Shown: piece after piece, positions 42,809 to 51,807 of the stretch
Layout of the letters: each line of letters starts with the position of its first letter
Position numbering within the stretch: position 1 is the first letter of the stretch
NCBI RefSeq assembly: GCF_001275385.1
Contig: NZ_LGIW01000015.1
Coordinates: forward strand, 1,860,001-1,924,000
Direction of reading: 5' to 3'
Source: Exiguobacterium sp. BMC-KP
Lineage (GTDB): Bacteria; Bacillota; Bacilli; Exiguobacteriales; Exiguobacteriaceae
Length of the DNA stretch: 64,000 nt
Notes under the pieces: generated by a model
The model's input: the letters and a program-made list of their open reading frames with translations, nothing else
Told to the model about the DNA's origin: nothing
The model's database searches: none
Program-made: the position numbers and the translations under genes

Positions 42809-45016
42809 TTAGTATAAAACTTTTAGTTGATCTAAATACACTTTACTTTTAATAGTTGTTCCCTTTTTCGTTGCATCCGTTTCAACAAAATATAGTGATT
42901 CGATTTTAATAGGCGTTGGCCATGTCGGATCAAGGGTCGCTTGTACCGTTTTAAATCCTTTCCAATCTACTTTCTTAACGAAATCCACAACATGCCGATT
43001 TCCTGAAGCATCTCTGACTTCCGAGCGTAACCAAGGCGCACGTCCATCTCCGTAGACATCAATCGTCAATGCACGGGCAGGAGAAGGAATGATCCATGAT
43101 GCTTTTTTAATGTACATCGCTCCGTTTTGTTTCTTCCATCCTGAATAATCATATGTCATTTCGAGTGATTGTTTACCGACTGATTTCTGCAAAGAACTGA
43201 GACGAACAGAATAACTCGAAACATACGGAGATACTGCTTCATAGACACCCTGTTCGAATGTATCGATGACTTCTTCTTTTTTCATAGCAGAGACGGTAAT
43301 CGGTAATCGAACCGTCTGCCCCCCGGAGGAGACGATTAATTCTGTTTTCCCGATTTTTTTTGCCAAGAGATTCCCTTTTGTAATCGATGCGGTTGCTCCG
43401 TTTGTGACTTGGTAATTGAGTTGCGAAGCAGGGATTACGACACGTCGTCCGTTTAGCCATCCTTCTGATGAAATCGCGAGGCGTTGTCCTACTTTTAACA
43501 AGATGGGACGTCCTCCATTGACCGTAAGACCGGTCAAACGATTCGTGATTGGGATCGATACGGTTCGTTTAGCACGATCGACTTGCATCGTACCTGTCCA
43601 TTTCCCAGGAGTCAGTGGTGCTGTGATTTGCAATCCTTTAACACCTGTCCCTTTCCATGCGATCGATTTCTTTGTCGCATCCACAGGTTGACCATTCGCA
43701 TCCGTCAGTTTTAATCCAAATCCACTTTTTTCACCCACATATAATTCTTTAGGGGCAGTCAATAAAATGGTCGTCGCTAGATTCGATGGAACATAATGCG
43801 TCGCTAAGATTAACCCGTTCGTAATGGAGCGGCTTCTTCCATCTGCTGGTACATTCGCTGTTTTAGGTGAGAATTCTCCTGCGCGTCTAACCATTAACTC
43901 AGTCGAACCGCCTCCATCAAATGCGAGAGCTGACGTGACACCTAAACGTTTCATTTGCTCCACTGCTTCAAGCATCGTAATCCCTTTTGAATCAAGACGA
44001 GCTTGGTCCACTGTAATGATTTGAACTGTCCCGTTTGATGTTGTACCGATAAGTGTCCGCGCTTTACGAGCAAGCATCAAAAAGCGGTCATGGTTCAATG
44101 CTAGGCTGTCTAAACTATATCCAACTCCATTTTGAATCAACCAGTTATATCCAGATACAGCTTCCTGAATATCATTACGCATTTGCAGATTAGATAATTG
44201 AACTAGATTTAATTGAGTTGATAACAAACCATTTGATTTTTCTTCTGCTGCTTTAACAAGTGCAAGTAGGGCTGCTTTTTGTTTTCCAAGTCCGACGAGG
44301 ACAACTCCAGCGTCGGGCAAGCGAATTTCTTTACGGAATGTCGTATCTATTGATTCAACGGTCCATTGATAATTTTTACCGAGTGTGAACGCCGATGTCG
44401 CCGATCCTTTTAAATAGACGATCGCGATGTCTTTTTTCATCGCTTCTGACGGCTCAATTAGCTTCAGAATTTTTGAAGCATGATGGGCTGAACTAAAGAT
44501 ACCGATTCGATTTGCTAAGTTCTCGTTACGATTAACTGAATGAATCGTTACGCGCTTCGTATCAGCCATCGCAGATCCGATAATACCGAACGATCCGATT
44601 TCTGGTTTTCCTTGTCCATTGATCATGAATGATGGAAATTTTGTTGCAGAATCTTTAACACTATGACTAACAAGTACTTGATTTTGCTGGATTTGAAGTC
44701 CAATCGGTAACCCTGAAGCTACTCGATACATATCTGCATTGATTGCCGTTACGACACGTCCCCCGCTTGTTGCCACACGACTAACTTGAGAAGGTAAGGA
44801 TTCCGTTGCTAATACACGGTCTCGTCCTTTAGTAGTCACCCAGTAGTTACCGGCATCAGGCTGAACCGTTACATGTCGAAATAACTGTGGTGTACCCGAG
44901 AGTGTTTCTGATTTCGTCGTATAGGTTACACCTTTTGAAATCGTTTCTGCCTGAATGGTAGAGACAGATTGAAAAAGACATAAAGTTGTTAATAAAATAC
45001 AAATTTTCTTGAACAT
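42809..45016 (-). CDS. Secreted phosphodiester glycosidase-domain protein
   Basis: Exported protein of 735 aa. Signal peptide about 1-23 (MFKKICILLTTLCLFQSVSTIQA). Residues ~75-405 form a NAGPA/phosphodiester-glycosidase-like domain: AINADMYRVASGLPIGLQI, RTLIGTTSNGTVQIITVD and the signature ALAFDGGGSTELMVRR. Next comes a bacterial Ig-like region (~410-580; SVKAMVKK-type strands such as GSTIAWKG are absent, but ITVSAMKKEEV closes it) and a C-terminal carbohydrate-binding-like beta domain (~590-735; FEQGVYEAVSPYV...WIIPSPARALTIDVYGDGRAPWL). It may remove or process phosphodiester-linked sugars on wall polymer, but the substrate is unknown. GGAGGTG before the ATG. Confidence 0.85.
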   Translation of the reverse strand: MFKKICILLTTLCLFQSVSTIQAETISKGVTYTTKSETLSGTPQLFRHVTVQPDAGNYWVTTKGRDRVLATESLPSQVSRVATSGGRVVTAINADMYRVASGLPIGLQIQQNQVLVSHSVKDSATKFPSFMINGQGKPEIGSFGIIGSAMADTKRVTIHSVNRNENLANRIGIFSSAHHASKILKLIEPSEAMKKDIAIVYLKGSATSAFTLGKNYQWTVESIDTTFRKEIRLPDAGVVLVGLGKQKAALLALVKAAEEKSNGLLSTQLNLVQLSNLQMRNDIQEAVSGYNWLIQNGVGYSLDSLALNHDRFLMLARKARTLIGTTSNGTVQIITVDQARLDSKGITMLEAVEQMKRLGVTSALAFDGGGSTELMVRRAGEFSPKTANVPADGRSRSITNGLILATHYVPSNLATTILLTAPKELYVGEKSGFGLKLTDANGQPVDATKKSIAWKGTGVKGLQITAPLTPGKWTGTMQVDRAKRTVSIPITNRLTGLTVNGGRPILLKVGQRLAISSEGWLNGRRVVIPASQLNYQVTNGATASITKGNLLAKKIGKTELIVSSGGQTVRLPITVSAMKKEEVIDTFEQGVYEAVSPYVSSYSVRLSSLQKSVGKQSLEMTYDYSGWKKQNGAMYIKKASWIIPSPARALTIDVYGDGRAPWLRSEVRDASGNRHVVDFVKKVDWKGFKTVQATLDPTWPTPIKIESLYFVETDATKKGTTIKSKVYLDQLKVLY

Positions 45017-45182
45017 AACACACCTCCGTTATATATTATGCCTTTTTTAGTAAATAAATGACATAATTAATTTGGAAGAGGTTTATTTTTATTCATAACA
45101 GGTATAGAAAGTAGTTCAATCATTCTTTTTTTTATAATCAGCATGTAAAATCAAGCATACATGACCGTAGGAGGCATCTATC

Positions 45183-45989
45183 ATGACCGTATCTGTATTT
45201 ATTGATGTCGCGTGTAAGACAGGTGAATCTCCTGTCTACGACGCGAAAACAAAACGTTTTTATTTCGTCGATATTCCGAACCAATTACTCTTTTCATATG
45301 ATCTTGTCACAGAAGCACTCAAACCGTACACGTTACCAAGTGCCATCACATCGATTGCCTTAACGGATGCACCCGATTTATTACGCGTTACGTCAGAACA
45401 TGGTTTTGGAACGTTCGATCTCCAAGAAGGTCATCTATCTCTTGAACATCAACTATCGTTACCAGATTCTGACCGGATGAATGACGGAAAACTTGACCCG
45501 GCTGGTCAATACGTCGCCGGTAGTATTAATGAAGAAGACGGTAAAACCGCTGGATTATTCCGTCTGCGCCACGATGGGTCCGTTGATGTTTTGCACGAAG
45601 ACTTAACAAACTCCAACGGACTCGTATGGTCAGAGGATGGTAAGACACTTTATCATATCGATACTCCGACGAAAAAAGTTTATGCCTTTGATTACAGTCC
45701 AGACGCCCCTCTTTCGAACAAACGCGTCGCTGTTGATCTCGAAGAGGAAGACGGGTTCCCGGATGGCATGACGAAAGACGCGGAAGGTCACGCTTGGATC
45801 GCACACTATGCCGGATCTTGCGTCACACGTTGGAATCTTAAGACAGGTGAAAAACTCGCCCATATCGATTTCCCTGTTTCAAATCCAACATGTCCGATCT
45901 TCTACGAGGATCGATTACTTGTTACAACAGCTGCGGACGGGGATGATGCACCACATGCTGGTGCCGTTTTTGCTGTAACATTTGAATGA
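45183..45989 (+). CDS. SMP-30/gluconolactonase-family hydrolase
   Basis: Six-bladed beta-propeller lactonase of the SMP-30/LRE family, 268 aa, cytosolic. Metal ligands expected in the family are visible: Glu15 (KTGESPVYD), Asn145 (TNSNGLVWSEDGKTLYHIDT), Asp194 (GFPDGMTKDAEGHAWIAHY), with the substrate segment RMNDGKLDPAGQYVAG. Typical substrates are sugar lactones such as gluconolactone; the true substrate is not determined. GTAGGAGG precedes the ATG; terminator follows. Confidence 0.9.
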   Translation: MTVSVFIDVACKTGESPVYDAKTKRFYFVDIPNQLLFSYDLVTEALKPYTLPSAITSIALTDAPDLLRVTSEHGFGTFDLQEGHLSLEHQLSLPDSDRMNDGKLDPAGQYVAGSINEEDGKTAGLFRLRHDGSVDVLHEDLTNSNGLVWSEDGKTLYHIDTPTKKVYAFDYSPDAPLSNKRVAVDLEEEDGFPDGMTKDAEGHAWIAHYAGSCVTRWNLKTGEKLAHIDFPVSNPTCPIFYEDRLLVTTAADGDDAPHAGAVFAVTFE

Positions 45990-45995
45990 TTCGAG

Positions 45996-46032
45996 AAGAG
46001 GAATCTCCTTTTTACGGGGATCCCTCTTTTTC
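45996..46032 (+). terminator. Intrinsic terminator after the SMP-30 gene
   Basis: AGAGG-ATC-CC/GG-GAT-CCTCT hairpin with single mismatches, then TTTTT. Confidence 0.8.
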
Positions 46033-46114
46033 TACACAATTCATCTAGACGTGTCTAAAAAAACAGACGATACTAAAAAAGAAGCCTATCCTAACTTTTC
46101 AAGGAGTGAAGCCA

Positions 46115-46843
46115 ATGCGTGTCACGAAGATCGAACGTTTACATCAACTGCAGACGACCCCATCCTTTTTTCCGGTCAACTGCTACCTCTTTGAAGAAGC
46201 AGACAGTTTGACATTGATTGATGCAGGTCTCGGTATCAACGCAAAGGCCCTCTATCACTATATTCGAAAGCAAGAAAAACCGCTCGGTGCAATCATCCTG
46301 ACTCACGCACATGCTGATCATGTTGGATCGCTCGATTTCCTCGCAAACGCCTTTCCACTCGCTGAAGTCTCTATTAGTTACCGCGATGCTGCCCTGCTCA
46401 GTGGAGATGAGACGCTACGAGAAGGTGAAACGACACCACTAAAAGGCGGTATTCCGAAGAACATCAAGACACGTCCGGACCGATTGCTTGAAAGTGGTCA
46501 ACAAATCGGTAGTCTCAGTGTTATTGCTTCACCAGGTCATACGCCGGGTTCCATCTCGCTTTGGCATGAAGGTAGCCGGACATTAGTTGCTGGAGATGCC
46601 TTTCAAACGCAAGGAGGTCTGGCGGTCTCCGGAGATGTGCGTTGGCAATTTCCGTTCCCGGCACTTGCAACATGGGATCCGGACGTTGCACTCCGTTCCG
46701 CTGATCAATTAACGGAACTGTCTCCAGATATTCTTGCTGTCGGACATGGTCCACTCTTTCTTGGACCGAGTTACGAAATGCGTCAAGCCGTCGATCGGTT
46801 CACCCAAGTATTACAGTCAAAAAAATCATCGCCATTCAAGTAA
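46115..46843 (+). CDS. Metallo-beta-lactamase-fold hydrolase
   Basis: Cytosolic MBL-fold enzyme, 242 aa. Metal motif THAHADHVGSLD (HxHxDH, about residues 65-76), later ligands in ASPGHTPGSISLW, VAGDAFQ and VGHGPLF. The fold family includes glyoxalase II-like, lactonase and thioesterase enzymes, and I cannot tell which. The ATG at 46115 is chosen because AAGGAGTG sits seven bases before it; a GTG three codons upstream would overlap that site. Upstream lies a TAGAC-gt-GTCTA repeat (46046-46057) of unclear meaning. Confidence 0.87.
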   Translation: MRVTKIERLHQLQTTPSFFPVNCYLFEEADSLTLIDAGLGINAKALYHYIRKQEKPLGAIILTHAHADHVGSLDFLANAFPLAEVSISYRDAALLSGDETLREGETTPLKGGIPKNIKTRPDRLLESGQQIGSLSVIASPGHTPGSISLWHEGSRTLVAGDAFQTQGGLAVSGDVRWQFPFPALATWDPDVALRSADQLTELSPDILAVGHGPLFLGPSYEMRQAVDRFTQVLQSKKSSPFK

Positions 46844-46855
46844 ATGGCTTACACT

Positions 46856-46900
46856 AAAACATCCGCGAACGTGTTATTGACACGTTCGCGGATGTTTTAG
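46856..46900. terminator. Bidirectional terminator between convergent genes
   Basis: Long perfect stem AACATCCGCGAACGTG/CACGTTCGCGGATGTT with T-runs on both strands. Confidence 0.93.
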
Positions 46901-46912
46901 TGTTCAAAGGAT

Positions 46913-48523
46913 TCACCTCTGTTCTGTAACAGTGTATTGATAAATCCGTGCCTCATAGGGACGTAGTTTATTTGGAGCATCTGGATAGTTCGATACTAAC
47001 AATTTTTTCTCCGGTAAGACGAAAGCGGTCTCCATCGGTTCATCATGAACATTGAGGACGATGCGCCATACCTCTCCGTCTAATTCCCGCTCATAAATAT
47101 AGAGATACGGATCATGGAGTGCTAAGTCTCGATATGTGCCATAGACCATGATCGGATGATTCTTTCGCATCTGAATCAGCGCTCGATAAAAAGCAAGCAC
47201 GGACGATGGATCCGCTTCTGCTTGCGCGACATTGATGTCCGTATAATTGGGGTTGACCGCTAACCAAGGCTTCCCATTCGTAAATCCTGCTGCATGTGTA
47301 CCATCCCACTGCATCGGTGTGCGGGAGTTGTCACGCGCAAGTAACTGCATCGAAGAAAGTACGACCTCTGGGTCCTCTCCGCCAGCAACACGCTCCTCGT
47401 AGCGATTTCGAAAGGCGACGTCTTGATAGAGCGACGGATCGGAGAAACGAATCCCTGTCATTCCAATCTCCTCTCCCTGGTACACATATGGAATGCCTGG
47501 TAACGTATGCAGCATTAAACCGAGTAATTTCGCACTTTCAACGCGGTATCGTTCACTGCCGAATCGCGTCACTTGTCGCGTATGATCATGGTTGTTGAGA
47601 AACTGTGAATTAACACCTAATGGGTATAATACGTCGTACCAGCGTTTTTGAACTTCCTTGAATCGCAAAAGATCCATCGACTCCATATCATCTGCGACTT
47701 CGAAGTGAAACAGCGTCCGGAGTTCTTCGCGTTCTTCACTGACATATAACAGACCATCTTCTGGACCAACGAACGGAATCTCACCGACCGTGAACAAGTC
47801 TTTCCCGGCAAGAACGTTCGCGTGCATCTCTTGTAGAAAATCATGTACACCAGGTTGATTGCCTAAGTACGATAGATCGAATGGATTCGTCACATCTTCG
47901 AGTGTCCGCTTCTTAATCAAATTGATGACGTCCATCCGGAAGCCGTCGATGCCTTGAGCAATCCACCAGTTCATCATGTCGTAAATCGCTTGCCTCACAG
48001 CCGGATGTTCCCAGTTCAAGTCAGGTTGCTCTTTCGCAAAGGAATGAAAATAGTATTGTCCGCGCTCTTCACTCCACGTCCAGGGACTCTGTGCAAAGTA
48101 CGAGCGCCAGTTGTTTGGTGGCATGTCTTTCGTTCCATCTTTCCAGATATACCAGTCTTCCTTATCATTGATTCGGTCGCGCGACTGGCGGAACCAGTCG
48201 TGCTGGTTACTCGTGTGATTAACGACTAGATCCAAAATGATCTTTAGTCCACGCGCATGTGCCACTGCAATTAATTCCTGTAGATCCCCCATCGTCCCTG
48301 CTTTTTCCATAATCTCGTAATAGTCTGCGATATCATAGCCATTATCGACGTCCGGAGAACGGTAACAAGGATTCAACCAGACGACATCGACACCGAGTGA
48401 CGCGATATAATCAAGCTTATCGATGACACCTCGTAAATCACCGATACCATCTCCGTTCGAATCCTTAAAACTACGCCAGTAGACTTGATAGACGACCGCC
48501 TCTTTCCAGTTAGCTCGCTTCAT
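46913..48523 (-). CDS. malL: GH13 alpha-glucosidase (oligo-1,6-glucosidase type)
   Basis: Cytosolic glycoside hydrolase family 13 enzyme, 536 aa, acting on short alpha-glucosides. Catalytic residues: nucleophile Asp198 (GFRMDVIN), acid/base Glu248 (FTVGEIPF), transition-state Asp313 (FLNNHDHTRQVTRFG). The Val after the nucleophile is the residue associated with alpha-1,6 specificity in this subfamily (alpha-1,4 enzymes have Ala), so isomaltose-type substrates are likely. The start is the ATG at 48521-48523 with GGAGAGGAG upstream; a frame reaching 48 codons further has no such site. No sugar transporter adjoins. Related trehalose-6-phosphate hydrolases cannot be fully excluded. Confidence 0.88.
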   Translation of the reverse strand: MKRANWKEAVVYQVYWRSFKDSNGDGIGDLRGVIDKLDYIASLGVDVVWLNPCYRSPDVDNGYDIADYYEIMEKAGTMGDLQELIAVAHARGLKIILDLVVNHTSNQHDWFRQSRDRINDKEDWYIWKDGTKDMPPNNWRSYFAQSPWTWSEERGQYYFHSFAKEQPDLNWEHPAVRQAIYDMMNWWIAQGIDGFRMDVINLIKKRTLEDVTNPFDLSYLGNQPGVHDFLQEMHANVLAGKDLFTVGEIPFVGPEDGLLYVSEEREELRTLFHFEVADDMESMDLLRFKEVQKRWYDVLYPLGVNSQFLNNHDHTRQVTRFGSERYRVESAKLLGLMLHTLPGIPYVYQGEEIGMTGIRFSDPSLYQDVAFRNRYEERVAGGEDPEVVLSSMQLLARDNSRTPMQWDGTHAAGFTNGKPWLAVNPNYTDINVAQAEADPSSVLAFYRALIQMRKNHPIMVYGTYRDLALHDPYLYIYERELDGEVWRIVLNVHDEPMETAFVLPEKKLLVSNYPDAPNKLRPYEARIYQYTVTEQR

Positions 48524-48672
48524 CTCTTCACTCCTCTCCCTATTCTTTATTCCCGCTCCACTTATCTGTACCTGTATATCAGATAATTTTTTTGAATTTC
48601 GAAAAAGTTCTTTTCTTTTGACTGAATATTCGTTATCCTTGACGACAATACCACGAAGGAGGCACACATCTT

Positions 48673-49860
48673 ATGAAACATTTCGCTCCATCCATCGCCA
48701 TTGACCGGCTTCCTGCTCCCGTCTTCGCTGAACTTGCGAATCGGATTGGTGCTGTGAAAGCTGCCGGACACGATGTCATCACACTCGGTCAAGGAACACC
48801 CGATCAAACGACGCCCGTACATATTCTCGACGCTTTGAAACAGGCGATCGATGAGCCAACGAACCTTCAATATCCACCGTTTCGTGGACATGATTTTCTA
48901 AAACAAGCTGTCGCGCGATTTTACGCAAGCGAATTTGGTGTCACGATCGATCCGGCAACGGAAGTCGCGATTCTTCTCGGTAGTAAGGCAGGAATCGTCG
49001 CCTTACCGCAAACGATCGTTAACCCTGGGGAAGGTGTCATCGTTCCGGATCCCGGATACCCGGATTACCTGTCTGGTGCTGCACTTGCCGGTGCATACCC
49101 GATCACCTTACCGTTGCTTGAGAAAAACGACTTCTTACCGGATTATGATTTGCTCGATACGACAGACGTTGAGCGTGCCCGGATGTTGTTCCTCAACTAT
49201 CCGAGTAATCCAACTGGCGCCACGGCAACAGCGGAAGCCTTCGAACAAACGGTCGCTTTCGCGGATGCGAACGATATTTGTGTCGTCCATGACTTAGCAT
49301 ACGGCGGTATCAGCTTCGATGGTCCGACCCGAAGTTTCTTGCAAACAGAAGGCGCAAAAGACGTCGGCATCGAGCTATTTTCGCTCTCAAAACGCTTTAA
49401 TATGTCCGGCTTCCGGATTGCCTTCGCAATCGGAAATCCGTCTGTCATCTCAAGCATCGAGACGTACCAAGAACATCTCTACGTCAGTGCATTCACACCG
49501 ATTCAACATGCGGCGACCGTTGCCTTAACGAGCGAACAGACATGCGTCCGCGAGTTAAGTAATCTGTATGAAACTCGCCGCGATGCGTTGTTCGCAAAAC
49601 TCGATGAAATTGGATGGAGTGGACCACGTCCAGGCGGTTCATTCTTCGTTTGGCTTCCGGTGCCTGAAGGATACACATCCCAAAGCTTCACCGATCACCT
49701 GCTTGACGAAGCGCACGTTGCCGTAACCCCGGGATCGTTCTTCGGTGAATACGGAGAAGGTTATGTCCGAATTAGCTTGATTGCTGATGTCGAACGGTTG
49801 GAGGAAGCCATTGACCGAATCGGAACGCTCAACCTGTTCCGGACGCCTGTTGCGGAATAA
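48673..49860 (+). CDS. mtnE: Methionine-salvage aminotransferase MtnE
   Basis: PLP-dependent class I aminotransferase, 395 aa, close to Bacillus MtnE, which converts 4-methylthio-2-oxobutyrate to methionine in the methionine salvage pathway. The PLP Lys is Lys240 (FSLSKRFNMSGFR), with NYPSNPTGA, HDLAYGGISFDG and SFLQTEGAKDVGIE all in the MtnE pattern. AAGGAGG precedes the ATG. No SAM riboswitch lies upstream of it. The SAM-I element sits after its stop codon and belongs to metNIQ, so mtnE itself is not controlled by that element. No other mtn genes are in the window. Confidence 0.9.
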   Translation: MKHFAPSIAIDRLPAPVFAELANRIGAVKAAGHDVITLGQGTPDQTTPVHILDALKQAIDEPTNLQYPPFRGHDFLKQAVARFYASEFGVTIDPATEVAILLGSKAGIVALPQTIVNPGEGVIVPDPGYPDYLSGAALAGAYPITLPLLEKNDFLPDYDLLDTTDVERARMLFLNYPSNPTGATATAEAFEQTVAFADANDICVVHDLAYGGISFDGPTRSFLQTEGAKDVGIELFSLSKRFNMSGFRIAFAIGNPSVISSIETYQEHLYVSAFTPIQHAATVALTSEQTCVRELSNLYETRRDALFAKLDEIGWSGPRPGGSFFVWLPVPEGYTSQSFTDHLLDEAHVAVTPGSFFGEYGEGYVRISLIADVERLEEAIDRIGTLNLFRTPVAE

Positions 49861-49874
49861 TTCTGAAAAAACAT

Positions 49875-49903
49875 TTGACAGATGGGAATCATTTCCGTTA
49901 GAG
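49875..49903 (+). promoter_or_regulatory. Promoter of the metNIQ leader
   Basis: TTGACA, 17 bases, TTAGAG, starting 14 bases after the mtnE stop; initiation would begin just before the riboswitch. Confidence 0.6.
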
Positions 49904-49922
49904 TAAATCCCAACAGCATAAC

Positions 49923-50027
49923 TACTTATCGAGAGCGACCGAGGGATTAGGCCCAACGACGTCCGGCAACCACCTATTAGGAACGGTGCCACATCCTACA
50001 GAATGGATTCATTCTGAGAGATAAGTT
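49923..50027 (+). ncRNA. SAM-I (S-box) riboswitch
   Basis: Full S-box aptamer: P1 CTTATC/GATAAG closes it, with AGAGCGACCGAGGGATTAGGC, the CCGGCAACC kink-turn partner strand and GGTGCCACATCC. The expression platform is the terminator at 50046-50093. When SAM is bound, transcription of metNIQ stops. Confidence 0.96.
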
Positions 50028-50045
50028 ACGAAATCTTACACTTTC

Positions 50046-50093
50046 GTCGCTTTTTTCTGGTTGCTCTGCTACTAGGAAAAAGCGACTTTTTTT
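50046..50093 (+). terminator. Riboswitch-controlled terminator
   Basis: GTCGCTTTTT/AAAAAGCGAC stem followed by seven T, between the SAM-I aptamer and metN. Confidence 0.93.
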
Positions 50094-50111
50094 GTATGAG
50101 GAGATGAGCGG

Positions 50112-51125
50112 ATGATTGAATTCAAACACATTACAAAACGGTTCGTCCGAGACCGGACCCCGATTTTTGCATTACGGGATGTCGATTTGACGATTCAAAA
50201 AGGAGAGATCTTCGGCATCATCGGTGAATCCGGTGCCGGTAAGAGTACGTTGCTTCGCCTGATCAACGGACTCGAGCATCCAACACAAGGAACGATCAAG
50301 GTCGACGGTGTCTCGCTCGGTGGGATGTCTAAAGCGGACTTGCGCCAACTACGACTGCGGACCGGAATGATCTTTCAACACTTCCAATTGATTCAATCAC
50401 GTAACGTCGCGGATAACATCGCTTTTGCACTCAAGTCAGCTGGTGTGAAACGCGCCGATTTCCCAGAACGGATTCGTGAGCTCGTTTCGCTTGTCGGACT
50501 CGAAGGATTTGAAACGAATTTCCCGAGTCAGCTGAGCGGTGGGCAGAAACAGCGCGTCGGGATTGCCCGGGCACTCGCGAACAATCCGACCGTCCTGTTA
50601 TGTGACGAAGCGACATCTGCCCTTGACCCGGTCACGACGCTGCAGATTTTGGATTTGTTGAAAGATTTGAATGAACGACTCGGTCTAACGATCGTTCTTA
50701 TCACCCATGAGATCGATGTCGTCAAACAGATTTGCCACCGCGTCGCCGTCATGTCGCAAGGAGAAGTCGTCGAAGTCGCTTCGACCTATGACTTGTTCAG
50801 TCAAGCCAAACATCCGGTCACACAACATTACGTCGATACGGCACTACAGATTGAACTGCCGGAACGCATCTTGCAAGCGACACCCGGAAAAATCATCCGT
50901 TTACAGTTCACAGGTGAGAAAACTGGTGAGAGTACACTATCAGAAGCCATTCGGCGTTACGATATCTCGGTCAGTATCTTGCACGGGAAGGTCGACTACA
51001 TTCAAGACGTCGCCTTTGGTGTCCTGATCGTCAGTTTGACGGGATCATCCGACCAAATCGCCCCTGCCCTTGACTGGCTCGCAACTGAACTTCATGCACT
51101 CGAGGTGATTCAGGATGTGGCTTGA
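50112..51125 (+). CDS. metN: Methionine import ATPase MetN
   Basis: ATPase of the MetNIQ D/L-methionine importer, 337 aa. Walker A GESGAGKST (~38-46), Q-loop MIFQHFQLIQSR, signature LSGGQKQRVGIARAL, Walker B VLLCDEATSALDP. The C-terminal ~90 residues (from about 245) form the NIL methionine-sensing domain (ISVSILHGKVDYIQDVAFGVLIV), which inhibits transport when methionine is high. Controlled by the upstream SAM-I riboswitch and overlapping metI by 11 bases. Confidence 0.96.
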   Translation: MIEFKHITKRFVRDRTPIFALRDVDLTIQKGEIFGIIGESGAGKSTLLRLINGLEHPTQGTIKVDGVSLGGMSKADLRQLRLRTGMIFQHFQLIQSRNVADNIAFALKSAGVKRADFPERIRELVSLVGLEGFETNFPSQLSGGQKQRVGIARALANNPTVLLCDEATSALDPVTTLQILDLLKDLNERLGLTIVLITHEIDVVKQICHRVAVMSQGEVVEVASTYDLFSQAKHPVTQHYVDTALQIELPERILQATPGKIIRLQFTGEKTGESTLSEAIRRYDISVSILHGKVDYIQDVAFGVLIVSLTGSSDQIAPALDWLATELHALEVIQDVA

Positions 51126-51780
51126 ACGTATTCAAATGATGTTACCCGAGCTCCTGAAAGCACTCGGTGAGACGGCATGGATGGTCGGAATTTCTCTTAC
51201 ATTCGCATTGGTTGTCGGGATTCCGCTCGGGATTATTTTGTTCGTCACCGATCGTGGTCTGTTCTTTCAAAACGTTGCTATCCGACGTGTCCTTGACTTC
51301 GTCGTCAACATCGTCCGGTCATTGCCGTTCATCATCTTGCTGGTTGCCCTTATTCCTTTAACGAAACTGTTACTCGATAATACGATTGGTCCGACGGCCG
51401 CGTCCGTCAGCCTCAGTGTCGCAGCAATTCCGTTTCTCGCACGACTCGTCGAAACGTCACTGCGTGAGATTCCACCTGGTTTGATCGAAGCCGCTGAAGC
51501 CTGTGGCGCAAAACCGTTACGGATCATCGTCAGCGTTCTCTTACCGGAAGCACTCCCAGGGATTATTCAAGGCATCACCCTGACAACGATCAGCCTGATC
51601 GGCTTCTCGGCGATGGCTGGCAATGTCGGTGGTGGAGGTGTCGGTGACCTCGCGATCCGATTCGGTTACTATCGCTACGATAATGTCATCATGATCGTCA
51701 CGATCGTTGTCCTCATCGTCATCGTTCAAAGCATTCAAGCACTTGGCAATCAACTGGCGCGAAAAACAGATAAACGCTAA
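51115..51780 (+). CDS. metI: Methionine ABC transporter permease MetI
   Basis: Permease of the MetNIQ importer, 221 aa, five TM helices. The coupling loop reads IPPGLIEAAEACGAKPLRIIVSVLLPEALPGIIQGITLT, and the TM1-2 region VVNIVRSLPFIILLVALIP is diagnostic of MetI. The start overlaps metN, so translation is coupled. Confidence 0.96.
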   Translation: MWLERIQMMLPELLKALGETAWMVGISLTFALVVGIPLGIILFVTDRGLFFQNVAIRRVLDFVVNIVRSLPFIILLVALIPLTKLLLDNTIGPTAASVSLSVAAIPFLARLVETSLREIPPGLIEAAEACGAKPLRIIVSVLLPEALPGIIQGITLTTISLIGFSAMAGNVGGGGVGDLAIRFGYYRYDNVIMIVTIVVLIVIVQSIQALGNQLARKTDKR

Positions 51781-51807
51781 TCATACATACAAAGGGAGAG
51801 TGGAATC

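Noticed and set aside
46046-46057. TAGAC-gt-GTCTA inverted repeat before the MBL-fold gene
   Set aside because: Short arms and no clear promoter context; too likely to be chance to report as an operator.
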